A DNA stretch of 64,000 bases, from NCBI GenBank assembly GCA_036526255.1, contig DATCYW010000067.1, positions 62,001 to 126,000 of the forward strand, read 5' to 3'. The position numbers and the translations under genes were made by a program. Below are positions 18,402-27,331 of this stretch, piece after piece. The notes below the pieces were generated by a model that saw only the letters and a list, made by a program, of their open reading frames with translations, ran no database searches and was not told the origin of the DNA. Position 1 is the stretch's first letter. Every line of letters begins with the position of its first letter. This DNA is from Malonomonas sp036526255. GTDB taxonomy: Bacteria; Desulfobacterota; Desulfuromonadia; Desulfuromonadales; Geopsychrobacteraceae.

Positions 18402-19766
18402 ATGATCCGAACGATTCTGCTTATCATACTGCTGCTTTGCCCCGCACAGCTGTTCGCCCTCGACTTCAGCCTGCACCAGCAGCAGGGCGCGCTGCCGGGA
18501 CCAACACTGCTGGTCGTCGGCGGCATTCAGGGGGATGAGCCGGGCGGCTTCAACGCCGCGGCGCTGCTGACCACCCGCTACCGGATCGAACAGGGGAATC
18601 TCTGGGTGGTGCCAAACCTGAACTTTTCCAGCATCATCAAGCGCAGCCGCGGCCTGTACGGTGACTTCAACCGCAAATTTTCCGATCTGCCAAAAAACGA
18701 CCCTGAATACCATCAGGTCGCGCGGATAAAAAGCATCATCAGCGATCCGCAGGTCGATCTGGTTTTCAACCTGCACGACGGCAGCGGCTTCTATCACCCG
18801 GAGTATATCGACCAGCAGCGCAATCCGCAGCGCTGGGGGCAGAGCTGTATTATCGACCAGAGCGATCTGCCAGGAGTGCGCTACGGCAACCTGGAACAGC
18901 TCAGCCGCACCACCATCGAACGGGTCAACGCACGAACCAGCGAAACCAGTCACCAGTTTCAGCTGAAGAACACCAACACCCGCTGGACCGAAACCGACAT
19001 GCGCCAGAGTCTGACCTTCTATGCGGTCGACCAGAGCAAACCGGCCTTCGGCATTGAAGCGAGCAAAAACTTTCCCACCCACATCCGCACCTACTATCAC
19101 CTGCTGGCGCTGGAAGCCTATATGGAGCAGGTCGGCATGCGCTTCACCCGTAATTTCGAGCTGACCCCGCAGGGGCTGAAACAGGCACTGCAGGAGGATC
19201 TGTCGGTCACCTTCGCCGAGGGGCGCATCAAACTCGACCTGGAGAATCTGCGCCCGCTCCTCAACTATTTTCCGCTGCAGAAGAATGCCCGGATCGCGTT
19301 CAACGCCAATAACCCGCTGATCGCCGTGGTGGCGGATCGCAACCGCTACCGGATTCACTACGGCAACAACCGGCTGGCCTTTTTGCAGCCGCAATATTTT
19401 GAATATGACCGCAGCATCGACGGCATCGAAATGCTGATCGACGGACTGCCGCAGAAGATCGGCTTCGGTTCAAAGATCAGGATCAATCAAAATTTTCAGG
19501 TGCAGAACCAGCCCGGCTACCGGGTCAACGTCATCGGCTTCAGCAAACGCGGCCAGCAGGATGAAAGCGGCCTGAAGATCGCCGAAAACCAGCTGGAGAA
19601 CCAGCATTCCATTGATAACGACGGTAAAATCTTTCGCGTCGAAGTCTACCGCCAGAACCGTTTCAGCGGCATGGTGCTGGTCGATTTCAACCCGCCTGCC
19701 ACAGCAGAAGAGCCGCTTGTCACCCAAGCGGCTCTCGTAGAAAATAAATCTGCGTTGCAGAACTGA
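18402..19766 (+). CDS. M14/M99-type zinc carboxypeptidase, Csd4/Pgp1-like
   Basis: 454 residues with a signal peptide (TILLIILLLCPAQLFA), so periplasmic. The zinc site reads GGIQGDEPGGF, with Gln in place of the usual His, plus His in FNLHDGSG. Gln-Glu-His zinc ligation is the hallmark of the Helicobacter Csd4 and Campylobacter Pgp1 peptidoglycan D,L-carboxypeptidases that set cell shape. A beta-rich C-terminal part (about 240-435) follows, as in that family. The ribosome-binding site is poor. The last 20 codons contain an 11-bp hairpin (19709-19735), and the gene ends 4 bases from a convergent gene. Peptidoglycan trimming is inferred. Confidence 0.75.
   Translation: MIRTILLIILLLCPAQLFALDFSLHQQQGALPGPTLLVVGGIQGDEPGGFNAAALLTTRYRIEQGNLWVVPNLNFSSIIKRSRGLYGDFNRKFSDLPKNDPEYHQVARIKSIISDPQVDLVFNLHDGSGFYHPEYIDQQRNPQRWGQSCIIDQSDLPGVRYGNLEQLSRTTIERVNARTSETSHQFQLKNTNTRWTETDMRQSLTFYAVDQSKPAFGIEASKNFPTHIRTYYHLLALEAYMEQVGMRFTRNFELTPQGLKQALQEDLSVTFAEGRIKLDLENLRPLLNYFPLQKNARIAFNANNPLIAVVADRNRYRIHYGNNRLAFLQPQYFEYDRSIDGIEMLIDGLPQKIGFGSKIRINQNFQVQNQPGYRVNVIGFSKRGQQDESGLKIAENQLENQHSIDNDGKIFRVEVYRQNRFSGMVLVDFNPPATAEEPLVTQAALVENKSALQN
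19709..19735 (+). other. Perfect 11-bp hairpin inside the 3' end of the carboxypeptidase gene
   Basis: AGAGCCGCTTG and its complement enclose a 5-base loop within codons near the end of the reading frame. No T-run follows on either strand. It may protect the convergent messages or be a remnant of a terminator that the reading frame has extended through. Confidence 0.4.
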
Positions 19767-19770
19767 TGGT

Positions 19771-20712
19771 TCAGCGCTGGATTCGGTTCAACAGCTTCTG
19801 AAATTTATCCGCCACCCTTTCATCCTGTTTCGCTTTCAGCTGTAACCGACGCACCGCCGAACTGAGGGATGAAACGTCCCGCTCCAACCGCTCGCCAAGC
19901 GCTGTCAGGGTATCGCAACCGGTCGCCAGAAACAGCCAGGCCAGATAAGCGCGGGCTTCGGCGCAGTGCCGGTTCTTCCCCGGCGCGGCGAGCTCGGCTT
20001 CACTCAGCTTGTAGCGCTCCAACACCAGGGCAACCACCTTTTCCGGATTGATTTTCGGCTGGTATTTCTGCCGCGAAAGCTTCATCACCCCGCGCACATA
20101 GTCTTCACTACCAAGAATCCGCGGATCATCGGCCCCGCCGCGACTGTAATCAGCGACCGCTTTCTGTTGCAGCCCTTCATTGACGTAGCCGTGAAACTTC
20201 ATCAACGCCCGGACGCCGGTCTCTTCGATCTGCACAAAGGTCCGTTCGGTGGTCAGCCAGGGCACTTTTTCGCGCCCGCAGTAAGCGCGGTGGCTGCTCC
20301 AGGGGTACTGCATCGGGTCGCTCTCCAGCTGTTCGCGCACCGGCAACAGGTGCAGCTGGCGGACCAGATCGAGCAGATAGGGTTCGGGGTCGAGCAGAAT
20401 CGCTTTATAGCGCCCCTGAAACAGATGGCCGACCTGCTGGTGCCAGTCGTTGAACCAGCGGGTATAACGAAAGCCCAGCTGCTGCATTATCCGCGACAGC
20501 GGTACCTCATCCACCTCAATCACCAGCTGCAGACGGGTCGGCAGCAGACAATAAGCGTAAATTTTATGGCCGAACTTTTCGATCCCCTCCTGCAGCAGCA
20601 ACAGCAGCCGGGTGCGGTCGGTGTTATCTAAAAAGATCGGCTGATTGCCGTTGCCGTGCAAGCTGACGTGATAAACGGCTCCGGGAAAATGCAAACGGGC
20701 TTTACGCGCCAT
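19771..20712 (-). CDS. REP-type HUH transposase relative lacking catalytic residues, with DnaA-like C-terminus
   Basis: 313 residues. The ATG at 20712 has AAGGAGGG just upstream, between it and a TTG at 20727. The first 150 residues follow the Y1/REP-associated transposase pattern: ARKARLHFPGAVYHV, GHKIYAYCLLP, GHLFQGRYKAIL, PWSSHRAY. Where active members have PNHxH there is PTRLQ (Arg60-Leu-Gln62), and where they have the catalytic Tyr (RYxxLNPVRA) there is RQLHLLPVRE (Gln119). The last 80 residues resemble the DnaA DNA-binding domain. It is therefore probably a DNA-binding protein derived from a transposase, not an active element. No terminal repeats are seen. Confidence 0.8.
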   Translation of the reverse strand: MARKARLHFPGAVYHVSLHGNGNQPIFLDNTDRTRLLLLLQEGIEKFGHKIYAYCLLPTRLQLVIEVDEVPLSRIMQQLGFRYTRWFNDWHQQVGHLFQGRYKAILLDPEPYLLDLVRQLHLLPVREQLESDPMQYPWSSHRAYCGREKVPWLTTERTFVQIEETGVRALMKFHGYVNEGLQQKAVADYSRGGADDPRILGSEDYVRGVMKLSRQKYQPKINPEKVVALVLERYKLSEAELAAPGKNRHCAEARAYLAWLFLATGCDTLTALGERLERDVSSLSSAVRRLQLKAKQDERVADKFQKLLNRIQR

Positions 20713-20833
20713 GGACCCTCCTTGCAAAAAGTTAAATTACAAGCCTGCCCCTGATGAAGGATACTAGCAAAGGAGAAATATCGGCGGCAACAGAAAGTTT
20801 GTGTCCGCCTTCACCTGTAAAACCTAAGTAGCG

Positions 20834-20848
20834 GTATATACTGTATAC
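20834..20848. promoter_or_regulatory. GTATA-dyad upstream of the DUF47-PiT pair
   Basis: GTATA-5-TATAC is a perfect dyad 26 bases before the DUF47 start. It could be an operator or, through TATACT, a -10 box; the matching -35 is weak. No Pho box is recognisable. Confidence 0.3.
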
Positions 20849-20873
20849 ACCTGCCTCAGCGAAAGGAGTCCTT

Positions 20874-21527
20874 ATGGCTTTTGTCGGCATCGTCAGGAAC
20901 AGAATCGGCATTGAGAAGGAGATCGATCATTTTCTCGATCTGGCCAGCAACTCCGGGCTGATTTACATCCAGGGGATGAATGCTTATCTGGCAAATGATC
21001 TCGAAGGGTTCGGCGGCTATCTAACCCAGAACATCAACACCGAGAAGCAGGCCGATACCCTGCGCCGCTCGATTGAAGACCTGCTCTACCGAAAAACCCT
21101 GATCCCCGAATCGCGCGGCGATGTGCTGAAGCTGATCGAACGGATGGACGCCCTGCTGGGACAGTTCAAGGGGGTGATGTTCCGCATCGAGATCGAACGG
21201 CCGATCATCCATGTCATGTTTCATGACGATCTGAAAAACCTGAACAATTGCGCGGTACAGTCGGTTGAGGCGATGACGTTGTCGTTGCGCGCCTACTTCA
21301 AGGACATTTCACAGGTGGCCGACCACATGCACAAAGTCATCTTCTGGGAAACCGAATCGGACAAAGCCTCGACCAAGCTGCAGAAAGCCATCTTCCGCAA
21401 CGAAAAGCTGGGGCTGGATACGAAAATGCAGCTGCGCGACCTGGTCAAACATATCGACCGGATCGCCGACCAGGCCGAAGACATGGCCGACAGTCTGGCC
21501 ATTTTCGTTATCAAACGCTCGCTCTAG
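20874..21527 (+). CDS. DUF47-family PhoU-like protein
   Basis: 217 residues, all helical, as in the PhoU-like DUF47 family (DHFLDLASNSGLIYIQ, FWETESDKAS, LRDLVKHIDRIADQAEDMADSL). AAAGGAG precedes the ATG. It is cytoplasmic and is thought to control the low-affinity phosphate transporter encoded 8 bases downstream. The pairing with PiT is highly conserved in bacteria. Confidence 0.92.
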   Translation: MAFVGIVRNRIGIEKEIDHFLDLASNSGLIYIQGMNAYLANDLEGFGGYLTQNINTEKQADTLRRSIEDLLYRKTLIPESRGDVLKLIERMDALLGQFKGVMFRIEIERPIIHVMFHDDLKNLNNCAVQSVEAMTLSLRAYFKDISQVADHMHKVIFWETESDKASTKLQKAIFRNEKLGLDTKMQLRDLVKHIDRIADQAEDMADSLAIFVIKRSL

Positions 21528-21535
21528 GCAGCTAT

Positions 21536-22636
21536 ATGTTCCTGTTTTTTCTCTCCAGCGGCATGTTCCTGGGCTGGTCCCTGGGAGCCAACGATGCCTC
21601 GAACGTCTTCGGCACCGCGGTCGGTTCGCGCATGCTGCGGTTTCGCACGGCCGCCGTGCTTTGCTCGATCTTCGTTGTTCTGGGGGCGGTCATCAGTGGC
21701 TCAGGGGCCACTGCGACGCTGGGCAAGCTGGGCGCCGTCAACGCCGTCGCCGGGGCCTTCGTGGTCGCTTTCGCCGCGGCGCTGAGCGTCTACGTGATGA
21801 CCCGGGCGCGCTACCCGGTTTCGACCTCACAGGCAATCGTCGGCGCCATCGTCGGCTGGAACCTGTTCTCCGGCTCACCGACCGACAACGACGCGCTGAC
21901 CAAGATCGTGCTGACCTGGATCGCCTGCCCGATTCTCTCCGGCATCATCGCCGTGCTCTCCTACAAGGTCGTCGCCTACTTCATCCGAAAATTCAATGTC
22001 CACATGTTTCGCCTCGATGAACTGACCCGCTACGGGCTGCTCATCGTCGGCGCACTGGGGGCCTTCGCGCTGGGGGCGAACAATATTGCCAACGTCGTCG
22101 GGGTCTTCGTGCCGGTCTCACCGCTCAACGATATCACTCTGTTCGGGGTCCTGCACTTCAGCCCGACCCAGCAGCTGTTTCTGATCGGCAGCCTGGCCAT
22201 CTCGCTGGGCGTCATCACCTATTCGAAGCGGGTGATGGACACCGTCGGCAGCGGGATTTTCAAACTTTCCCCGGTCATGGCATTGGTCGCGGTCTGGGCG
22301 CACTCGGTGGTGTTGTTCCTGTTCGCTTCGCAGCGACTCGAACAGCTGCTGATCGGGGTCGGCCTGCCGAGCCTGCCGCTGGTTCCGGTCTCCAGCTCGC
22401 AGGCGATCGTTGGCGCGGTGATCGGCATGGGACTGCTCAAAGGCGGTCACAATATCCGCTGGAAGACCGTTGGCGGGATTGCCGGCAGCTGGGTCACCAC
22501 CCCCCTGTTCGCCTGCCTGATCAGCTTTATCCTGCTGTTCGTACTGCAGAACGTCTTTCAGCAGACCGTCTATTGCGCCCCCGGATTTGTCGGGACGCCC
22601 AGCGGTATCGAACTGACTCAGCGCCCCAGCCAATAA
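21536..22636 (+). CDS. pit: PiT-family inorganic phosphate transporter
   Basis: 366 residues with about ten membrane helices. The two inverted PiT signature copies are visible: GANDASNVFGTAVGS near the N-terminus and GANNIANVVGVF in the middle, each followed by a later STSQAIVGAIVGW or SSQAIVGAVIGM. Transport: phosphate as metal phosphate with H+ or with Na+. It follows the DUF47 gene by 8 bases and ends at a strong terminator. Polyphosphate genes lie 20 kb away in the same window. Confidence 0.93.
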   Translation: MFLFFLSSGMFLGWSLGANDASNVFGTAVGSRMLRFRTAAVLCSIFVVLGAVISGSGATATLGKLGAVNAVAGAFVVAFAAALSVYVMTRARYPVSTSQAIVGAIVGWNLFSGSPTDNDALTKIVLTWIACPILSGIIAVLSYKVVAYFIRKFNVHMFRLDELTRYGLLIVGALGAFALGANNIANVVGVFVPVSPLNDITLFGVLHFSPTQQLFLIGSLAISLGVITYSKRVMDTVGSGIFKLSPVMALVAVWAHSVVLFLFASQRLEQLLIGVGLPSLPLVPVSSSQAIVGAVIGMGLLKGGHNIRWKTVGGIAGSWVTTPLFACLISFILLFVLQNVFQQTVYCAPGFVGTPSGIELTQRPSQ

Positions 22637-22639
22637 AAA

Positions 22640-22675
22640 CGGGGCCGGAATTTCTCCCGGCCCCGCAAATTTTTA
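22640..22675. terminator. Bidirectional terminator between pit and rng
   Basis: Stem CGGGGCCGG / CCGGCCCCG with an 8-base loop. T5 follows on the + strand and T4 on the - strand, serving both convergent genes. Confidence 0.85.
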
Positions 22676-22691
22676 ACCATCCCTTAAACCG

Positions 22692-24197
22692 TTAACCGAC
22701 AGCGATCTCGAACTGCTCGATATGAAAACCGGGGCGTGAATTGATGGCGATGTGCCGCCCGTAACGCTGCTCCAGCTCGTCGATACCGGTCCGCTCTTCA
22801 TCGATCAGCAGTCCGGCGATATCGGGATGCGCCAGCAGAGTGATATGCCCGGCCGGTAGGTCGGCCAGCTCACGGTGCAGTTCACGCAGGATCTCGTAGA
22901 TAATCGTCAGCTTGCCCTTGACGTAGCCCTTGCCTTCGCAGTAGCGGCAGGGTTCGCAGAGGGTCCGACCGATCGATTCACGCACCCGCTTTCGGGTCAT
23001 CTCCACCAGACCGAGCTCGGAAATCTTCAGAATGTTGGTCTTGTTCTTATCGTTCTTCAGCGCTTCTTCGAGAGCGGCGTGAACCTTCTCGCGATGCGCC
23101 TCTTTCTCCATATCGATGAAATCGATGATGATCAGTCCGCCGATATTACGCAGCCGCAGTTGGAATGCGATCTCTTTGAGCGCTTCCAGATTGGTCTTGA
23201 GGATGGTGTCTTCCAGATTGTGCTTGCCGACATAACGACCGGTATTCACATCGATGGCCACCAGCGCCTCGGTCTGCTCGATAATGATCGAGCCGCCGCT
23301 CTTCAGCCAGACCTTGCGCCCCAGAGCCCGGGAGATCTCGACTTCCAGCCCGTAGGCATCGAAGATCGGCTCATCGCCGCTGTAAAGTTCGATGCAGTAG
23401 TTCAGGCGCGGCATGAAGGTGCGGATAAAGCGGATGATCTTGTCGTACTCTTCGCGGTTATCGACGACGATCCGCTGCACGTCCTCGGTCAGGATATCGC
23501 GCAGCACCTTGCTGGTCACATCCAGGTCCGAATGGATCAGGCTCGGCGCACGCCGCTCATCGAGGCCACGACTGAGATTCTTCCAGAGTCCGACCAGAAA
23601 CTCCATATCCGAGCGCAGATCTTCTTCGCTCTTGCCTTCGGAGACGGTGCGGACGATAAACCCGGTGCCCGGCGCGCGCATCGACTCCACGATTTTACGC
23701 AGCCGTTCGCGCTCGTCTTCGCTCTCGATCCGCCGTGAAATACCGACATGATCGACGGTCGGCATATAGACCAGGTGGCGACCCGGCAGCGAAATGTGCG
23801 AAGTGATGCGCGCCCCCTTGGTGCCGATCGGCTCTTTGGAGATCTGCACCAGCAGCTCCTGCCCCTCTTTGAGGAGATCCTCGATCGGTGGCAGCGGTGG
23901 CAGCTCACCCCCTTCGGCCGGAGCTGTAGTCGGCCCCTCCCCCTCGATGCTCCGCTCGACCTGCTCCATCTCGTCAAGCACATCGGCGACGTACAAAAAG
24001 GCCGCTTTCTCCAGACCGATATCGACAAACGCCGCCTGCATCCCCGGCAGCACCCGGATGACTTTCCCCTTGTAAATATTTCCGACGATCCCCATCTCAC
24101 GCTCGCGCTCAATGTACAGCTCGGCGATATGCCCCCCTTCGAGCAGAGCGACGCGGGTCTCGTGGGAGGTGGTGCAGATGACCAGCTCCTTTGTCAT
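22692..24197 (-). CDS. rng: Ribonuclease G
   Basis: 501 residues from the ATG at 24197 (GGGAG upstream; an in-frame start at 24221 is less likely). S1-like RNA-binding start (GNIYKGKVIRVLPGMQAAFVDIG), the catalytic-domain DVNTGRYVGK metal region, and a Zn-link CEPCRYCEGKG. Family role: endonuclease for rRNA 5'-end maturation and mRNA decay. The length and lack of a long C-terminal tail favour RNase G over E. It contains a short acidic/Pro-rich insert near residue 85-105. Its place directly after the radical SAM gene is a conserved arrangement in Desulfuromonadia. Confidence 0.94.
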   Translation of the reverse strand: MTKELVICTTSHETRVALLEGGHIAELYIEREREMGIVGNIYKGKVIRVLPGMQAAFVDIGLEKAAFLYVADVLDEMEQVERSIEGEGPTTAPAEGGELPPLPPIEDLLKEGQELLVQISKEPIGTKGARITSHISLPGRHLVYMPTVDHVGISRRIESEDERERLRKIVESMRAPGTGFIVRTVSEGKSEEDLRSDMEFLVGLWKNLSRGLDERRAPSLIHSDLDVTSKVLRDILTEDVQRIVVDNREEYDKIIRFIRTFMPRLNYCIELYSGDEPIFDAYGLEVEISRALGRKVWLKSGGSIIIEQTEALVAIDVNTGRYVGKHNLEDTILKTNLEALKEIAFQLRLRNIGGLIIIDFIDMEKEAHREKVHAALEEALKNDKNKTNILKISELGLVEMTRKRVRESIGRTLCEPCRYCEGKGYVKGKLTIIYEILRELHRELADLPAGHITLLAHPDIAGLLIDEERTGIDELEQRYGRHIAINSRPGFHIEQFEIAVG

Positions 24198-24274
24198 GTT
24201 TTTCTCCCAATCTATTTTCAATGTGTAAAAACGAAACTTCAGATTCTATTTATTCAGCTGCTCAAGTGAGCATC

Positions 24275-26794
24275 CTACCCCTCGGGCTGCCCTTTCAGGC
24301 AGATCGCGACCTTTCTGACCTGTAGCCGCCGCACATCCTCGACGTCGAGCTGCAACAGGTGAGCGGCCACCAGCAGCGGGCTGCCCTTGGTCAGGTGCAG
24401 TTCCAGCTCCTGATCAATCTGCGAGATCTCCAGCACATTGGGGCGCAGGTCAAGCTGCTCTTCGCGCTCTTTTTTCAGCCGGGTGATCACAACGGTTTCG
24501 GCCTGCAGAAAGTCGCTGATCCGTTCCGTCAGGTCTTTGGGTGCAGCCTTCGGCAGCGGCACCCGATAACGGCTTGAGGCCACAGAAGCAGACGGAGATA
24601 GCGACTTCCAGGGGATGATCGAGCCTTCTATAATTTTGAACCCCTCCGGAAGCTGAACGTTCAAGTCGCTGATTATCTGTTCAACGGGTAGAGGAAACAG
24701 CAATTCCAGATCCACCAGTTCCGCTTCGCTGGAAACCCCCATCGGCAGCGCCTCAAGATAGGAAACCTTCGGGGTCGGATGAAAACCGCCGGAAAAGCGG
24801 ATCGGCAGACCGGCCCGCCGCAGGGCACGCTGGAACATCGTCAGGTATTCCAGATGGCCGACCATCCGCGCCCGGCCGGTCTTGGTCAGGGTCAGGCGCA
24901 CGCGGGTTTTTCGTTCGTCGTCAAGCGGCGCCGCGGCAGCAGTCTTTTTCACTGCCGGCAACCCGCTGGCATCGGTCAGCCGCATCCGCAGTTCTTCGAA
25001 ATCGCAGACGCCACAGGCGTGACAGTCTCCGCCACGGCAATCGATGGTGGCGTCGCCGGTCAGCGCTTTCTGCCGTTCGAGCTGGAAAAATTTTTTCGGC
25101 AGGCCGCAATCGATATGGTCCCAGGGGAGGGTTTCGACTTCGCGACGTTCGCGCAGATACCAGTCTGGTTCGATACCGCAATCAGCAAACGCCTGCCTCC
25201 ATTTGGCAAAATCGAAATGCTCGCGCCAGCCATCGAAACGACAGCCCAAGGCCATCGCCCGTTCGATGACAACCGACAAGCGCCGGTCGCCGCGGGCGAA
25301 GACCCCTTCGAGAAACGACAGCTGGGCTTCGTGATATTTGAAGCGCAGCTTTTTCTTCTGCAGACCGTCGCGCAGCAGCGTCTGCCGGCGGCGGGTTTCA
25401 ACAATGCCGAGTTGCGGCTCCCACTGAAACGGCGTGTGCGGCTTCGGCACGAAGGTCGAAACGGCGACATTGAGGTCGTTGCCGCCGGTCCCCCGACCGC
25501 TCTGCTTGACCTGCGCCGCCAGGTCGATGATCGCCTGCAGGTCCTCATCAGTCTCGGTCGGCAAGCCCATCATGAAATAGAGCTTGATCAGCCGCCAGCC
25601 CAGCCGGTAGGCATCGCCGGTGCTGGCCAGCAGGTCGGCGGCGCTGATGCCTTTGTTGATGACCGCCCGCAACCGCTCGCTGCCCGCTTCGGGCGCCAGG
25701 GTAAAGCCGGTCTTGCGCACCTTTTTGACCTCTTCCATCAACCCTTCGGTCAACGAACCGACCCGCAGGCTCGGCAGCGAAACCGCCACCTGATCCTCGG
25801 CATGCTCGGCCATCAGCGTCTGCAGCAACGGCTCGATGCAACTGTAATCGCCGGTCGAAAGCGACAGCAGCGAAACCTCCTCGTAGCCTGAATTTTCCAG
25901 CGCCGCGTCGATCAGCTTTTTAATCTGCTGCGGACTGCGCTCGCGCACCGGTCGATAGATGTAGCCGGCCTGACAGAAACGGCAGCCGCGGGTACAGCCA
26001 CGGGCGATCTCCATCGCCACCCGGTTGTGCACCGTCTGCATGAACGGGATGATCGGCTTGGTCGGATAGGGGGCGGTTTCCAGATCAGCCAGAAACCGCC
26101 GCCGCACCTTGGTGTACCCCTCTTGCAGCGGCTTGATCTGCGCGACACAACCATCCGGCTGATAAGCAACCTCAAACAGCGCTGGCACGTAAAAGCCCTC
26201 GTGAGTGGCGAGTTCGGCCAGCAGCTGCTGCCTGCTCCAGCCCAGTTGCTTGCCGCGCCGGACCGCTTCGACCAGCTCGACGATCGCCTCTTCGCCGTCA
26301 CCGATCAGGGCGACATCGAAAAAATCGGCCAGCGGTTCCGGGTTGTAGGCACAGGGGCCACCGACCACCACCAGCGGCGCCTGCTCAGCGCGCTGCTCGC
26401 GGCGTAACGGCAATCCGCCCAGATCGAGCATCGTCAAGAGATTGGTGTAGCTGAGTTCGTATTGCAGGGTGAAAGCGATGACGTCAAAATCGGCCAGGGC
26501 GCGGTTCGACTCAAGGGTCGCCAGCGGTTCGGCATTTTCGCGCAACCACTGCTCCATATCGGGCCAAGGGGAGAAAACCCGCTCGGCGGCCGCCCATTCG
26601 AGGCTGTTGAGAATATTGTAAAGGATCGGAAAGCCAAGATAGCTCATGCCGACTTCGTAGACATCTGGAAAAGCCAGCGCCACGCGCACGTCGATGCCCT
26701 TATCAGGCTTACAGATACTCCCCAGTTCGCCACCGACATAGCGGGACGGACGGGAAACCTTGGTCAATGCAGCAGAGAGTTTTTCAGATGACAA
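24275..26794 (-). CDS. Radical SAM protein, TIGR03960 type fused to DUF2344 (TIGR03936)
   Basis: 839 residues. The start is TTG at 26794 (no better ATG). An N-terminal B12-binding-like region is followed by the radical SAM core with RGCTRGCRFCQAGYIYRPV (CxxxCxxC). A second Cys cluster occurs at CRGGDCHACGVCDF. From about residue 635 the DUF2344 domain begins (RVRLTLTKTGRARMVGHLEYL). In many bacteria the two parts are separate genes beside rng; here they are one. Substrate unknown; a link to tRNA or RNA modification has been suggested from its neighbours but is not shown. Likely co-transcribed with rng. Confidence 0.88.
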   Translation of the reverse strand: MSSEKLSAALTKVSRPSRYVGGELGSICKPDKGIDVRVALAFPDVYEVGMSYLGFPILYNILNSLEWAAAERVFSPWPDMEQWLRENAEPLATLESNRALADFDVIAFTLQYELSYTNLLTMLDLGGLPLRREQRAEQAPLVVVGGPCAYNPEPLADFFDVALIGDGEEAIVELVEAVRRGKQLGWSRQQLLAELATHEGFYVPALFEVAYQPDGCVAQIKPLQEGYTKVRRRFLADLETAPYPTKPIIPFMQTVHNRVAMEIARGCTRGCRFCQAGYIYRPVRERSPQQIKKLIDAALENSGYEEVSLLSLSTGDYSCIEPLLQTLMAEHAEDQVAVSLPSLRVGSLTEGLMEEVKKVRKTGFTLAPEAGSERLRAVINKGISAADLLASTGDAYRLGWRLIKLYFMMGLPTETDEDLQAIIDLAAQVKQSGRGTGGNDLNVAVSTFVPKPHTPFQWEPQLGIVETRRRQTLLRDGLQKKKLRFKYHEAQLSFLEGVFARGDRRLSVVIERAMALGCRFDGWREHFDFAKWRQAFADCGIEPDWYLRERREVETLPWDHIDCGLPKKFFQLERQKALTGDATIDCRGGDCHACGVCDFEELRMRLTDASGLPAVKKTAAAAPLDDERKTRVRLTLTKTGRARMVGHLEYLTMFQRALRRAGLPIRFSGGFHPTPKVSYLEALPMGVSSEAELVDLELLFPLPVEQIISDLNVQLPEGFKIIEGSIIPWKSLSPSASVASSRYRVPLPKAAPKDLTERISDFLQAETVVITRLKKEREEQLDLRPNVLEISQIDQELELHLTKGSPLLVAAHLLQLDVEDVRRLQVRKVAICLKGQPEG

Positions 26795-26815
26795 AATTCA
26801 ACCTATCACGGAAAG

Positions 26816-26842
26816 CAAAAAGGGAGTCAAGTTAGCACTCCC
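26816..26842 (-). terminator. Terminator of the J-domain gene on the minus strand
   Basis: GGGAGT / ACTCCC stem at 26822-26842 with a 9-base loop, followed on the - strand by TTTTTG. It lies 46 bases after the J-domain gene stop. The same stretch contains a possible TTGACT -35 box for the radical SAM gene. Confidence 0.6.
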
Positions 26843-26887
26843 GGAGTTTCAAAACAAGCGATTTTTAAAGGTTTTTATTCCCTGATT

Positions 26888-27175
26888 CTAATTCTCCCAG
26901 GGCTTTTCCTGCCAGAACTGCTCGCGCAGTCGTTCTTCGGGGCACTGCTGCAGAAACTCCTGTTTAGAACAATCAAAACTGTAGTCTTTGACATACTCGC
27001 TGAGGACTTTATATGCGGCGTTGATCCGCCTGATCTTGTCTTCATCCGCCTGCTCCGCTTTATCTGGATGATAGCGGCGCACCAGCTGGCGATGCCGTTC
27101 GCGGATTTTTTTCCAGGTGACCCGCTGGGGCAGATCGAACTCGGTTAATGCTGCCAGTAAATCCTCATAGGTCAT
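26888..27175 (-). CDS. Small J-domain protein
   Basis: 95 residues from the ATG at 27175 (GGAG 8 bases upstream; a GTG at 27187 overlaps that site). The J domain fills most of the chain, with WKKIRERHRQLVRRYHPDKAEQ carrying HPD; the tail is ERLREQFWQEKPWEN. Family role: stimulates an Hsp70 ATPase. It has no G/F or Zn-finger region, so it is a type-III-like J protein; partner unknown. Confidence 0.85.
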   Translation of the reverse strand: MTYEDLLAALTEFDLPQRVTWKKIRERHRQLVRRYHPDKAEQADEDKIRRINAAYKVLSEYVKDYSFDCSKQEFLQQCPEERLREQFWQEKPWEN

Positions 27176-27331
27176 CGACGTCTCCACAGGCTGAAAACTG
27201 CGGTCCGATCAACTGCAGGACCTGAGTATAACCCAGAAGCAAAGCAGACAAAAGTCGCAGCCGCGCTTGATTGACAGCTCAGGCTTTTCGACATAGGATG
27301 ACGTTTTTATTTTTCGAAAGTGGGAGTTTGC

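Noticed and set aside
19771..20760. Active insertion sequence
   Set aside because: No terminal repeats or target duplication, and the HUH and Tyr residues are missing.
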